This document shows, one piece after another, positions 1 to 11,199 of a stretch of 64,000 bases of DNA; position 1 is the stretch's first letter, and each line of letters starts with the position of its first letter. Under the pieces are notes generated by a model. That model was not told the DNA's origin. It saw only the letters and a list, made by a program, of their open reading frames with translations, and did no database searches. The position numbers were made by a program, and so were the translations under genes. The stretch comes from Eutreptiella sp. 'Long Island Sound 2002'. Its lineage: Eukaryota > Euglenozoa > Euglenophyceae > Eutreptiales > Eutreptiaceae. Where the stretch lies: the NCBI GenBank assembly GCA_964036045.1, contig OZ038383.1, positions 96,777,568 to 96,841,567 of the forward strand. The letters run 5' to 3'.

Positions 1-62
1 GTAACAGACATTTTGGTTAGAAGTGACAGCAGTTCGCTCTTCGGGACCTCCATGGCACACAT
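1..62 (-). CDS. start of a fourth minus-strand ORF, cut by the window edge
   Basis: An ATG at 62-60 (a second in-frame ATG at 53-51) opens a frame that stays open to position 1 and starts MCAMEVPKSELL. It begins about 58 bases after the stop of the 120-530 ORF, in the same tight minus-strand series, so it may be the next ORF of the element. Only about 20 codons are visible and no family can be assigned. Confidence 0.25.
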   Translation of the reverse strand, partial: MCAMEVPKSELLSLLTKMSV

Positions 63-119
63 AATCACTGCCCAAGTAAGAAGTGAATGGTCTGTATACC
101 CGGGTGGTAGCACAAGAAG

Positions 120-530
120 TCACGCCCAATCTTGAGAGACTTTTGCCTGAGGGAATGCCTCTGGGGCCGCTGCTGTCGGCATAGCTTTTGCATTATACGG
201 GAGTGTGAGAAGAGGATTCGTGTGTGCATCACTGCCTGCCACTGTCGTTGGTGACCCTGTAATATGCCCTGACACTGGGGGAGGCCACTGCGATGGAGTC
301 GGAGGCCCCCAATACTGTTGATAGGGAGCCCAGGGGTTGGGGTGGGGGCATGCCCATGAGTATTGACTCGGTGGATTGTAGGAGTCTACTGGTTGTTGGT
401 GGTAGGATTGGTGATTCTGTGGCGGTGCTGTGGCTACCTGGGCTTGTTGTACTTGGTGCTTGTTGGGTGTCGGCCCGCCATCTGACCGACCCGTTGTGGT
501 TCTGCCATCGCCCCTGTCACGCTTCCCCAT
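120..530 (-). CDS. Pro/Gln/Tyr-rich ORF (Gag-tail-like)
   Basis: The 136-codon frame begins at ATG 530 and ends with TGA at 120. It opens with a basic, Gly-rich stretch (MGKRDRGDGR) and continues as low-complexity sequence full of P, Q, Y, S and W, with repeated PPSQ, PPTPSQW and PYQQYW-like pieces. There is no membrane segment and no zinc finger. It overlaps the end of the 434-1708 ORF in a different frame, so it could be made by frameshifting or by separate initiation. Assignment as an RNA-binding or assembly protein is inferred from composition and position only. Confidence 0.4.
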   Translation of the reverse strand: MGKRDRGDGRTTTGRSDGGPTPNKHQVQQAQVATAPPQNHQSYHQQPVDSYNPPSQYSWACPHPNPWAPYQQYWGPPTPSQWPPPVSGHITGSPTTVAGSDAHTNPLLTLPYNAKAMPTAAAPEAFPQAKVSQDWA

Positions 531-1708
531 GATCTGATATGGCTGCCCTTGTGCGTCATGAGTACAGGTAGGATTGTGAACCCATTAGCCCCTGTGAACG
601 TCATGGCCTGTTGGGTTCCGAACAGCCGCTGAACAACATTGCGGGGCACGATCAAGTGATAGAAGCCGCATTTAATTTGATGTGTTCGGATCTCAAAGTG
701 AACGCCGAATATTTTCTTGATGGCCACTCTGTACCGTTCCTCGGACGTGTTGCTTTGTAGGTTGCAGAGCCTCACCAACACCGGGTCGTGAATCCGGACA
801 TGAGGTGTTGCTTCGAATATTCCATCCATGGTTGGGGCGTTCATGTCGCTGCCAGAAATAGGCTGTTGCAGGGTGACTGTGGCATGCACTGCTGGACTCA
901 TAGTAGCTGTGGTTGCTTTACCGGATGAACCAATTCCTTTTTGAGGGCAGTGAGGAAAACCAGTCAATGACTCATCGACTCCTTTAGTTGAGGATTTCGC
1001 ACCAAGAGCTGACTTCGGGGACACCATGAGTGATCGCGGATGTGCTTTGTGACTTGTGCTCACCACCATTGTTCTGATCACCTTGCGCATGGATTGCGGG
1101 CTGTCCACTTTTTGTAGAGCCTCCTTGTCGACAAGTAGCGTCTTATCTACTAGCATCTCGAACGCCACTTCAAACCAGTCAGTTTCAGACTCCGCCCCTT
1201 TGAGCACAGTACGGGCTTCTTCTAGAAATGAATTGCGATCGCTGGTTGATAGTCCACTAGGCGCCAGTTTCATGCACATGCCTACCCATTCCTCTATTGA
1301 AGCCAGTAGCTGCTGCTTCGGACCTCTGGCAACCCTGGAGGTGATCTGACGAACCGCAGCGTGCAGCTGAGCTGCTGTGCGGACTGCAGCCAGAGCATTG
1401 GCTAATTGGCTCTCAACTCCATGAGACACGGGTAACTCCTTCAGAGACTTGGCTGCTGTCGATGTTATCGACTCAGGTAGATACTGCACATCATCCAGGA
1501 TCCTATGCATCCTATCTGCTGACGCTGCACAGTCCGACGGCGGAACCAGGAGCCGTTGCCAGTTGGGCATGTTGGCCTCCAGCAGTAGACTATTAGGCTT
1601 GCCAAGCACAGCAGCACCACCAAGCATACCACAATTGGGGGACCGCTCCGCGCCCCCGCCGGATATCGCTAGCGATGGCTCAATGCTTAGTTTTTTGATG
1701 GCAGCCAT
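434..1708 (-). CDS. unknown 424-codon ORF of the left-edge element
   Basis: ATG at 1708, TAG at 434. The N-terminal half is Ala/Leu-rich and looks helical (residues about 75-190). The middle (about 215-290) is Ser/Thr/Lys-rich and probably disordered. The C-terminal part (about 300-390) is more hydrophobic and basic, with the segment RYRVAIKKIFGVHFEI, and may be a folded RNA-binding domain. The upstream 2284-1724 ORF is in the same frame and separated only by one TAA and five codons. The two may be one protein of about 616 codons interrupted by a stop, or two adjacent products. No family recognised. Confidence 0.45.
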   Translation of the reverse strand: MAAIKKLSIEPSLAISGGGAERSPNCGMLGGAAVLGKPNSLLLEANMPNWQRLLVPPSDCAASADRMHRILDDVQYLPESITSTAAKSLKELPVSHGVESQLANALAAVRTAAQLHAAVRQITSRVARGPKQQLLASIEEWVGMCMKLAPSGLSTSDRNSFLEEARTVLKGAESETDWFEVAFEMLVDKTLLVDKEALQKVDSPQSMRKVIRTMVVSTSHKAHPRSLMVSPKSALGAKSSTKGVDESLTGFPHCPQKGIGSSGKATTATMSPAVHATVTLQQPISGSDMNAPTMDGIFEATPHVRIHDPVLVRLCNLQSNTSEERYRVAIKKIFGVHFEIRTHQIKCGFYHLIVPRNVVQRLFGTQQAMTFTGANGFTILPVLMTHKGSHIRSWGSVTGAMAEPQRVGQMAGRHPTSTKYNKPR

Positions 1709-1723
1709 AACGACCTTGGGCAG

Positions 1724-2284
1724 TTAATCAATTTTTAGGGGACAGTCTTCCACACAGCTCTTGCCGCCGTCGAATGGGACATTATATAGGGGCAGTTGGC
1801 CATCTTGATGAGCCCATTGAGCATATACCGCGTAGAATATGTACAGCACGGACATCTTCACGCGTATGCCAGAGGTGTTGACAGAGACAGGCTTTGAGAC
1901 ATACTTAATGAAGTCTTCTCGGGATAGACTTGCTACGATACTACTGAGCTGCGCATCCGTAACATTGTCAGCCACTTGTCCCTGCCATAGGGACACATTC
2001 GTGTCTTGCCACGAGAGAAATTGCTTACGTATCCCGACTGACCATTGTTGCCACGTACCAACCTTTATGTGGGGCACCAACTTGTGCATGGTGGTGACAG
2101 AGGTATCAGGTAATTGTCCCGCAAACATGGGAAACCACAGAGCGAAGCTGCTAAACATCTGAGACTTGTACGGAATTCGATGTACTTCTTTCTTTGTTTG
2201 GCACACTCTAGCAATGAGCACCAGCTCTGCTGACCCCGGTGTACTTCCTACCCCCAGCACCGGATAAACATGAGAGGGGGCCAC
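1724..2284 (-). CDS. unknown 186-codon ORF, same frame as its downstream neighbour
   Basis: Reads from ATG 2284 to TAA 1724. The protein is mixed alpha/beta in character with many Ser, Val and Trp residues (for example FALWFPMFAGQL and KVGTWQQWSVG) and has no signal peptide or obvious motif. Only 15 bases separate its stop from the next ATG, and both lie in one frame, so the TAA may be a secondary mutation within a longer ORF. Upstream (2285-2450) I see no recognisable promoter element. Confidence 0.4.
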   Translation of the reverse strand: MAPSHVYPVLGVGSTPGSAELVLIARVCQTKKEVHRIPYKSQMFSSFALWFPMFAGQLPDTSVTTMHKLVPHIKVGTWQQWSVGIRKQFLSWQDTNVSLWQGQVADNVTDAQLSSIVASLSREDFIKYVSKPVSVNTSGIRVKMSVLYIFYAVYAQWAHQDGQLPLYNVPFDGGKSCVEDCPLKID

Positions 2285-2299
2285 GGCCTTGGCCTATTT

Positions 2300-3068
2300 A
2301 GCTGGAGTGAGGTCAGTGTATAGAGCAACAGCCATTTCTTTTCCGTTGTACTATGCGGCAAGGATAGACACACAGCATCACCTCACGGGAACCTAACATA
2401 AACCCTCAGCATATCATGTAGTGCATTCCGGCATCACCAGCAGGCATCCATCACGTGGCACACACATCTTGTCGTCATGGTATCCCACCCCCTGCGCTGC
2501 ATCAACAATCCCTTCATTTTAGGACGATGACAGGCAAAGGTCAACCGGGCATCAATCTTGGCAACCGAACATTTCTGAATGTCACGCGAAACCCCGTGAG
2601 CTACGACCTTGTGCTCCCCAAAAGCATAGCCGAGCATGCTGCGACCCTGCTCTGACTCCTGCCGTTCTTGGAGAGTTCCTATGTAGCAAGGATAACACAC
2701 ATGTACATTGTTTGATCCGATACCATGATGTGTGAGGGGAGAGGAACAGGACAACTCACGACTGTATGTTTGAGCAAGCGCTGGCAAAGCAGATGACAAC
2801 ACAAGCCACACGAAGACAGGCAGCGATGAAACCACAGGAGTGAGTATGGAGTTTCGTAGGAACCACAGTCGTAGGAATGGGGGGGGGGGGGGGTAGCGCC
2901 TGGTGTGTGTGATAAAAGCAATGGCGCTAATGGTGTTTCGCGCCCGTTGACGCTTACACCCGACTCCGTCACCATGCCCCGAAGAGGCAGCCACGCCCAG
3001 TCGTTTGGAACTTCACACCTGGTTTGGGGGATAGAGGAGGGGCATCATGGTCAGGCCCGGTCGGATCT
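2300..3068. other. intergenic, low-complexity, no gene seen
   Basis: No reading frame here has motif or codon support. The stretch contains a run of about 15 G at 2879-2893 and ends at the edge of the tandem array. Short frames on both strands look like chance ORFs in GC-biased sequence. Confidence 0.5.
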
Positions 3069-3069
3069 G

Positions 3070-4475
3070 TCGCCTGGGGGGTCCCCACCGCTTCAGAGCG
3101 GGGGGCAGAATCAGAGGAGGCCCACAAGTGGGCAAGATGGCTACATAACCCCTGCCGCCGGTGGGGTCCCCACCGCTTCAGAGCGGGGGGCAAAATCAGA
3201 GGTGGCCCACAAGTGGGCAAGGTGGCTACAGAACCCCTGCCGCCTCGGGGGTCCCCACCGCTTCACAGCAAGGGGCAGAATCAGAGGTGGCCCACAAGAG
3301 GGCAAGGTGGCTACATAACCCTGCCGCCTGGGGGGTCCCCACCGCTTCAGAGCGGGGGGCAGAATCAGAGGTGGCCCACAAGTGGGCAAGGTGGCTACAG
3401 AACCCCTACCGCCTCGGGGGTCCCCACTGCTTCAGAGCAGGGGGCAGAATCAGAGGTGGCCCACAAGTGGGCAAGGTGGTTATATGACCCTGCCGCCTGG
3501 GGGGTCCCCACCGCTTCAGAGCGGGGGGCAGAATCAGAGGTGGCCCACAAGTGGCCAAGGTGGCTACATAACCCTTGCCGCCTGGGGGGTCCCCACCGCT
3601 TCAGAGCAGGGGGCAGAATCAGAGTTGGCCCACAAGTGGGCAAAGTGGTTATATGACCCTGCCGCCTGGGGGGTCCCCACCGCTTCAGAGCGGGGGGCAG
3701 AATCAGAGGTGGCCCACAAGTGGGCAAGGTGGCTACAGAACCCCTACCGCCTCGGGGGTCCCCACTGCTTCAGAGCAGGGGGCAGAATCAGAGGTGGCCC
3801 ACAAGTGGGCAAGGTGGTTATATGACCCTGCCGCCTGGGGGGTCCCCACCGCTTCAGAGCGGGGGGCAGAATCAGAGGTGGCCCACAAGTGGGCAAGGTG
3901 GCTACAGAACCCCTACCGCCTCGGGGGTCCCCACTGCTTCAGAGCAGGGGGCAGAATCAGAGGTGGCCCACAAGTGGGCAAGGTGGTTATATGACCCTGC
4001 CGCCTGGGGGGTCCCCACCGCTTCAGAGCGGGGGGCAGAATCAGAGGTGGCCCACAAGTGGCCAAGGTGGCTACATAACCCTTGCCGCCTGGGGGGTCCC
4101 CACCGCTTCAGAGCAGGGGGCAGAATCAGAGTTGGCCCACAAGTGGGCAAAGTGGTTATATGACCCCTACCGCCTCGGGGGTCCCCACCGCTTCAGAGCA
4201 GGGGGCAGAATCAGAGGTGGCCCACAAGTGGGCAAGGTGGTTATATGACCCTGCCGCCTGGGGGGTCCCCACCGCTTCAGAGCGGGGGGCAGAATTAGAA
4301 GTGGCCCACAAGTGGGCAAGGTGGCTACATAACCCTTGCCGCCTGGGGGGTCCCCACCGCTTCAGAGCAGGGGGCAGAATCAGAGTTGGCCCACAAGTGG
4401 GCAAAGTGGTTATATGACCCCTGCCGCCTGGGGGGTCCCCACCGATTCAGAGCAGGGGGCAGAATCAGAAGTGGC
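3070..4475 (+). repeat. 84/85-bp tandem array with 169-bp higher-order units
   Basis: About 17 units, each containing GGGGTCCCCACCGCTTCAGA followed by a GGGGGGCAGAATCAGAGG segment and GGCCCACAAGTGGGC. The GTCCCC landmark recurs at 3081, 3166, 3251, 3335, 3420, 3504, 3589, 3673, 3758, 3842, 3927, 4011, 4096, 4181, 4265, 4350 and 4435. Spacing is 84 or 85 bp and often alternates, because two unit types (CTACAGAACCCCTACC and TTATATGACCCTGCC linkers) alternate as a 169-bp dimer. Frames stay open on both strands because of composition, so the apparent ORFs are not taken as genes. Confidence 0.95.
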
Positions 4476-4589
4476 AACAGTCAGAAGTTGAAAATCTTAT
4501 TTTTTGGGAGCCACACAACAAAGCGTGGATTTCAGAGTGGGGGGACAACATCAGAAGCAGCCCACAAGTGGGCCCAATGGCAGTCAAAA

Positions 4590-4840
4590 GTGGAAAAGCT
4601 TATTTTTTGGGTAAGTAATTTAGTTAGTAAAAATTTCTTACTCAGTAATTTATTTATTAAAAAACTAATTTTTTCTACTAAGTAAATTACTTAGTAAAAA
4701 AATTGTTTTACTAAGTAATTTACTTATTAGAAAACCCGCCCCCAGAGGAAAAACTTAGTAAATAACTATTTTTAAACTAAATTTTGAAACTTAGTAAAAA
4801 AATTTTCAAAATTTATTTTTCTTACTAAGTTTTACCACGG
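4590..4840. repeat. AT-rich block with TTACTAAGTAA palindromes
   Basis: Directly after the tandem array the sequence becomes very AT-rich. It repeats TTACTAAGTAA / TTACTTAGTAA-type words in both orientations (around 4612-4735 and 4755-4833), forming several imperfect palindromes. It could be a non-autonomous element, a replication- or matrix-associated region, or simple AT decay. No coding frame is supported. Confidence 0.7.
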
Positions 4841-6904
4841 ACCCCTTAGCTGGCGCGGCGGTGGTAGACCATGCACGTAGTTCCCGTAGTTGGCTCAGTC
4901 ATGGTTGGTAACACATACTGGATGCCCCAGCCGAGGCAATTCCAGCCAATGTTCCAAGTGTCAATCAGCAACCCAACTGCTATGCTACATCCAGTCGTTA
5001 TGATACAACCTGTAATGTATACACGTGACCTAGAATGGTACACTGGATACCTGACGCACCGCATGCAGCTGTTAGCAAGCAAGCACAGAACACGAGCGGT
5101 AACCGCCAAGCCAGAAGGAACAGAAAAAACGTGACTGACCCAGGCATGTCCCGTTCCGAGCACCTGTCGAGTCTAGTCTAGAACAAAAAGGGGGAAAGTT
5201 GAGAGAAAAGTGGCCAACTGGAGGGGGATATCTATGGACGATGTCGCCACACCCACCTGTTACGAGCCCCAGGATTCGAACCTACCCCCAGGAACCCGTA
5301 GTTGGGGCGAGGGGGGGTCCACGGCTTCCCCCCCCCCCCCCCCCGCACCCCTATAAATTTTCTGTTGGCACATTACCCAGGGCTGGCGGTGTTGCATAGG
5401 GGGGTAGTCCGCACCTACACTGAAAAAATGCGGGGAAAATTCCGGACCAATTTGAAAAACGGAATTTTCCCCGTGGCAAAATCCCCCTATGGAACCCCCC
5501 CCCCCCCTCTGTACCCCCGCCCCCCACGTCGTCGGCCGGGGACATGATTCTCACTTCTGGAGGGGGGGGGGGGGGGCAGCGGGTAAGGGAGCCATGTTTC
5601 TTCATTCCAAATGGGGGGGCCAACGACATGCCCCGGGGAGGGCCAACGACTTGCAGCATCATCAGTTTTTTTGTGGAAATGTTTGTGGGCATTTTGCAGG
5701 CTTGTGCACTTAATTGGAGCTTTGTGTGGAAGTATCCTTCACTCGTTCTACAGCTTTGTGATGCTATTAGAGCCCGTGTTGGCAATTTTTTTGTTGTCAT
5801 CAACATTTGTGCGCTTTCATCGGTGTGTACTTTGTATACTCAATTGCTTGTAAATGTGGTGCTATCCTTGTAGGGTTCTATATTCATGCATTACATGTCC
5901 CATCTCACCCATGTGTTCTCTACATTTCTTTCCTTCGCACGCAGAGGCATACAAGAGCAAACAGAAAAGAAGAGCAACCGCAACGGCATTGGCTGCTTTT
6001 AGGTAAAAAGCCCGGGGGGGGGGGGGGGGGCATGATTCTCACATCTGAAGGGGGGGGGGGGCAGCAGCTAGGGGGGCCATGTTTCTTTGTTCTGCAATGG
6101 GGGGCCAGCGACAGGGGGGGGGGCAGCGACAGAGGGGGGGGGGGTATATTGCTGCATCAGCACTCACAACCCGGTCCAGAGGGTCCTCCCCACTGTTTGC
6201 CCCCTTGCAACGCGCTGTGAACATCTCTGAGGGGTCCCTTTCCAGTGCCCGGCCCATTGACCATTGCACAGGGTCTCCCAGAGTACCTGTGAAGAGTGAC
6301 CCCTCACTTGACCCAGAGATCACACCTGTAAACCGCACCGCCTGTCCTGACCCCTGCGGTGTCATGAAGGGGGATGTGCTGAGTTTGACGTGGAACTCTG
6401 GATCCATCCTCACCTGTGAGCCACCCCCTTTGCCCCTCGATACTTCCCACAACAAACTTTCCTGACCTCTTGAGGCGCGCAAAGGTCTGGGACGTCAACG
6501 GATCAGCGCATGTCACACTGGTACATCAGGATGGATGTTGTTCGTGGAAATAAGAGTTTGTCAGCGAGCGGCCTCCAGCACAGCCATAGCCCCCGCCTTC
6601 GGGTCAAGGCAAGCTCAGACAAAATGCATGCAATATTCGGTCCAGACTTGTCCGTCTCTTGCCCCCTGCCCTGTCTCCAGGGACAGTCGCCGAGGCGACA
6701 GGGGGATTGTCTGCCATCAGTTGATCCCCAATGGATCCGTCCACATCAATCACTCCGCTCATTATGAATGGTTCTGGGGGCTGCCAGAAGCCAACGAAAA
6801 CTCAGTCTGAGCAGGCGACATGTCTTAAATGCGTCGTTTCTTGCACCGCTCGTAAGCACGCATTTTCCCTCTAGATGGCAGACCGGGATGAGCTGGACTG
6901 TATG

Positions 6905-7015
6905 CCACTCGAGATGACTTCTCAGGATCAAGGTTCAGAGCTGTCCAGTGCTACCATGATCCTACGAAGGACGCAGTAGCGGATCCGACACGTGGTGAGA
7001 GGATGGGCTGGATGA
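6905..7015 (+). repeat. dispersed repeat, copy 1 (partner at 25445-25560)
   Basis: The stretch including GATCAAGGTTCAGAGCTGTC and ACACGTGGTGAGAG is matched in the same orientation at 25445-25560, where the words are GATCAGAGCTGTCCGATGC and ACACGTAGTGAGG. Identity is imperfect, as expected of an old interspersed element. No terminal structure is visible. Confidence 0.6.
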
Positions 7016-10000
7016 TGCAGCGGCAAACTGCCACAGCCATAGCCACGCTCCCTCAGTCGGTGTGTCAAGACCCTGTGCCCCCCCCCCCTTCCTCCCCTTT
7101 CTCTCTTGCCCCTTCCCTCCCCCCTTTCTCCCCCCATCTCCCCCAGCGTTGGTAAAGGGAGGGGGAGCGATACGAGAATGAATCGATGCGCGAGGTTTGC
7201 AGGGAGGCATCTGCCCGTTTCAAGACGAAAGTGCCATCACTGAGCCCCAAATATCGACAGGCAACAGGCACCCCACCCAGACTGTCCATGTCAGCCTGGG
7301 CCCAAGTGTGCTCTGTGCCCCAATGGATTTGGTTCACGAGTGCCACGCAACTCAGCAGTGCCCTGTGCACTGATGTGCGATTTGTGGGTCTGTGGCACCC
7401 GGTCTGCCATCTTCTGCTCCATTGCCTTCAGTGCATGCGGCTCCGGCTGCAGCTGCAGGATGGACTGCACGCAGGCAGTTCCTCATGAGTGCGACCACAA
7501 ACGCCATGGTCCGAAAAACGACGGAGACACGGGGCCCATGCAGTTGGACACGGGCGCTGACTTGGGGGTGAGGGTGCAGCTTCCGTCGCGTTTCCGTGCA
7601 TCTGCCGCCAACGCGGAAGTCCGCACAGCGGAGGTCAGTAGGGGACCTGAGGGCAACCCTGTTCGTCTCTAGAGGACCCCATCACTTCAAGTTGCTCATT
7701 CCGCATCGGAGACGGGGCCGCACGCCCAGGCAGGTCTGAGGCCTGAGGGCGAAGGAGGCTGCAGGGGGTTGCGGAGAGCGACTGCAACAGCGGTTACTGG
7801 CGGTTGGAAAGCGCCCGCAGTGGCCGTGCGGGCGGTTGCAAAACGGTTGGGGGGCAGTGGGGGGCCGACAGACGCGGTGGGGGCGGACAGACGCGGGTGG
7901 GGCGGGGCTGAGAGTCATCCCCGAAAGGGGGGGGGGATGGGGTGCAGCACCCCGTTCAGCGGCAGGCCTGGTCGGGGGTGATGGTCGTCATGTCCCCGGC
8001 ATGAAATCCGAGGGCTTCGCAGGCGACAGCCCCGCCCCCCCCCATCCCAGAGATCGGTCAGCGAAGGTGGCGCCCGTCGGTTCTCCCACGGGAGACGAGG
8101 GACATGAGATCATACATGCGGGTCCGCTCTCAGACAACAATCCCCAGGGGCATGAGTGGCGTGGGGACAGACGGCTGGGTACAGACAGCCCCCGACCCGC
8201 CAGGCCGATCTCGGCACGCAGTGGCCCGGCAACCGACAGCAGGCCCTTGCCAGACCCTCGGACTGTGTCCCTCAGGCAAGCCCCCCCCCCCCCCCCCCGG
8301 TGACCTGTGGTGGAAGGAAGGCAGAGCTCTTATGGGCTGCTCTGCCGAATGTAAACGGAGATGGTCAGCACACACAAATACTGCGGCCTTTCTGGTGTGC
8401 CACCGGACCAGTCAGCAACCGGAGAGTGGGGTCCTCCTTTCTTGGCTGCGTTTACACATTTTGGAAGTGCAGTGGTGAGCCTCCGAGAAGTGAACTCCTG
8501 GGCCCCAAACTTGCATTGCACTGCGTGTGGCGCAGAGCAATCAAGCACGGCATTATGTGTTGGGGGTGCAATGTTGGACATAATGATACCACATGCAAAA
8601 TGTATTCTGCGGACCACAGCCATGGCCATGTCGTAAGATACTGTGCAACACTGCTACATCTTCATGTGTGGTGCTGCGTGTGTCATGGCGTGTACCAGAG
8701 CACGGTGTTGACAGACGGTGCACAGATAAACGAAGATACCCAATCCTGTCAGGGGCAGGGGGCCTTGGGCCATCCTAAAAAAATATTGGCACTTTGTGTC
8801 GACAACATATCTCTCTGGGACACTGCGTTTGGTGCCAACACGGAGCGTTTTCAGGGGTTGGTGCCTTTGTTGCCTCATTTGTGTCCCAAAGGGGGGGGGT
8901 ATGTGGGGTATATTCGGAAAGCCCTTCAAAAGGGCTATTTGGAACCCCCTGGGTCTGCATCCTGTACTGACAACATGTTTGAGATTTTCGTCCGTTTTGG
9001 ATGGCGTGTGTGCTGCCTGCTGCCTCTTTTTGTCAACAGGCAGCTACTATGTCTGTATACAAATTCACGCAACGTGCTGTTGCTTCCCCAGATGCAACAC
9101 AAAAACCTTTGGTGCGCAAAAGGGTGGTTGGATTTTGGCAAGACACTTGGGTGAAATCACGGTAAAGTGAGGCCATTCCATGGCGCAAGGTCCAGCTCAC
9201 CAAACAGCGAAATGTGGACCTCAATACTGACGGCCTGTGGGCCATGCCCCTGAACACAGGGTGGGTGCCAGTGAAGGCACGCAGGCTGCAGGATTGGGAA
9301 AAATTGAAGAAGTATGTTCCCAGTCACAAGCAGGGGGATGTGTGCCCCAATGGAGTCCCAGCCCTTGTGGAAAGGGGCAACAATGAGAACGAATCCGATT
9401 CGGAAAAATGAGTGATCCTTGGACCATTGCCTGTGCCCTGTGCGTTGTCCCGTTTACAGCTCTGTGCTCAAAACTGTGACCACGCACGCCCCCCCATCCC
9501 ATATATTTCTGAAACGGCCTTTTCTAACAGATTTCAAAAAGCATACACACCCCCCCCTCGGAACGAAATTTTAGTGCATTGGACCAAAACGTGAGAAGAC
9601 CCTGAAAAAGTGCGAATTTGCTCCGTGTTAGCACCTAACGGATGTCCCAGAGAGATATACACGGTACCTTTAACATGTGCACGATGCGCACCAGGCAGAC
9701 AGGGTGGGTACACTGTTTCGGGCATGTGTGTGTGTGTGTGCGCGCGCGCGCGAACGGCGCATGGGAAACAAAGCAGCTCCATCGGGAGTTTCTGGGGAAC
9801 GACGGCCCCATCCCCAAACATTGGGACTTCGCGTCTACGGCATGTGCACAGTGCCCCATGCGGACAAAGGACCCATCCAACAGCGCTTTGCTGGGCCTCC
9901 AGCCCCCCACTCTGCCTGAGCACTGGCCCACGCATTGCCCATAATGGCACTGGTGGCCCCCCCAACGCTACGTGGCCCACAATCCCATTCCGAGTGCGCT

Positions 10001-10974
10001 CCGCCGCCTGGACCCCCGACGTCGCAGAGGCCCCACCACCGGGCGTGTGAAGGGATCGAGTTTGGGCGTGATCATGTGGCACGGACAATGGCACTTGACG
10101 TCCGCCACCCCCCAGAGGCAGTGGTTTGCGTGCAAAAGGACGTCAAGATGGCCCCAGGGCCGGAAAGGCCCGCAAAACGTCCCTCCGTTTGCGGGTCCGA
10201 CTGCGGGTCACTGATGGCGCCCTCGAACCCCCGAATCGCCGACCGCCGGCATTGGCCTGGGCCCATCGAAGAAGCTGCCCGAAAAACCTCCGGGCGTGGG
10301 CGCAGGAGCCGAAGAAATGCTCCGGTTCGGGGGCCGACACGCCCTCCCATCCCCGCCCCCGGCCTCTCAGGGGGTGTGTCCTGAGCTGCCCCCTTCAGCC
10401 TCTCACCGCTGTGCCTCCGCCAGCCCCGACTTCCGACCGGCCGAATGGTCGGGATCTGGGGACCAGGAACGCACACCCTCGGGCTCGGGGGCGTGCCAGC
10501 GGGCGCGGCCGTGCCTGGCCCTGTCCGCACAGGTGCGGGCCACGGCCCCGAGGCCAGTGCAAGCGCGGGGGCGGGGGGGGCTCCAGCGCTTGTCACATAA
10601 CTCAACCGCGACAAAGAGGCACTGGCACAGAGGCTCAGCGTACAGCAACTCGCCGCGCCGCCGCTCGCATCCCAGTCACCCCAAAACGGGGGACGTGGAA
10701 GTCATGGACGGCCCTGAGTTGCGTTGCATGACCATCGGGCAGTGCAGGGGGGTCGGGGAAGGGGGGGTGGCAGCATCACTTGGAGGCACGCATGCATGCA
10801 CACACTCACACTCACGACACACTCACACCCACACACACACACACACACACACAACGCACCAAGGCTTTTTTTTAAGCAACGGGGCGGGAGGGGGGGGGAG
10901 AGAATGAGAAGGTGAGGCACCCACACTTTTGGCAGGCATCCACTTTCCCCAAAAGGGGGGGGGGAGGGGCTCAG

Positions 10975-11115
10975 CTTCCTCTCAAAACCACCAACCCACT
11001 GTTGGCCCACCGGGGGAGAGAGATCCCATCAGAAGGAGGCTCCCACGATTTTGAAAAAGGCAGGCAGGCATCCCCGCCTGGGGGTAGGGTAGGAGAGGCA
11101 CTAACAAAAGGCCTG
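10975..11115 (+). repeat. GC-rich dispersed repeat related to the SINE-like insertion at 61.6 kb
   Basis: Shares CAACCCACT, a downstream AAAAAGGCAGGCAGGCA, CCTGGGGG and GCACTAACAAAAGGCCTGA-like words, in the same order and orientation, with 61595-61738. It is followed at once by a CA microsatellite. It lies just 3' of the CLC stop codon, so it may be part of the transcript's 3' region. Confidence 0.6.
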
Positions 11116-11117
11116 AA

Positions 11118-11118
<1 letters not shown>

Positions 11119-11173
<55 letters not shown>
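11119..11173. repeat. (CA)n microsatellite beside the CLC stop codon
   Basis: About 27 uninterrupted CA dinucleotides, 27 bases from the TGA of the CLC gene. Shorter CA arrays occur at 10826-10852, 18788-18802, 19071-19097, 19426-19437, 19684-19702, 21041-21121 and 21452-21473. Confidence 0.95.
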
Positions 11174-11175
<2 letters not shown>

Positions 11176-11199
11176 GGGCAGCCCCAGCGGAGGGCAGCG

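Larger units (their letters stand above)
1..2300 (-). mobile_element. left-truncated multi-ORF retroelement or virus-like unit
   Basis: At least three closely packed minus-strand ORFs (2284-1724, 1708-434, 530-120) and the start of a fourth run toward the left edge. The first two share one reading frame and are separated by a single TAA. The third overlaps the second by about 97 bases in another frame and is rich in Pro, Gln and Tyr. Overlapping ORFs with a low-complexity C-terminal product resemble the Gag/ORF1 half of a retroelement, but reverse transcriptase is not in view. The class is therefore inferred, and an integrated virus-like unit is an alternative. Confidence 0.4.
4850..11190. 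other. gene-poor repeat-rich spacer downstream of the CLC gene
   Basis: I find no frame with recognisable domains on either strand. It contains poly(C)/poly(G) tracts (about 5328-5344, 5565-5576, 6008-6030, 6120-6144 and 8280-8298), a pyrimidine-rich stretch at 7080-7145, CA microsatellites at 10826-10852, and a dispersed repeat at 6905-7015. Long open frames such as 8156-9154 (+) are treated as chance. Regulatory or 3' downstream elements of the CLC gene may lie in the last kilobase but cannot be pinpointed. Confidence 0.5.

Noticed and set aside
3024-4417. Many overlapping open frames on both strands
   Set aside because: They are translations of the 84/85-bp tandem units, which change frame every unit; no protein would be conserved across them.
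5265-5300. B-box-like word (minus strand GGTTCGAATCC) suggesting a tRNA
   Set aside because: No acceptor or anticodon arm can be folded around it.
8156-9154. 332-codon plus-strand open frame
   Set aside because: Composition (Cys, His, Gly, Pro scattered) follows the GC-rich DNA, it crosses a 19-C run and a G-run, and has no motif; treated as chance.
9720-9754. GT/CG alternating tract as a regulatory site
   Set aside because: Simple microsatellite (GTGTGTGTGCGCGCGC); no gene near it to regulate.
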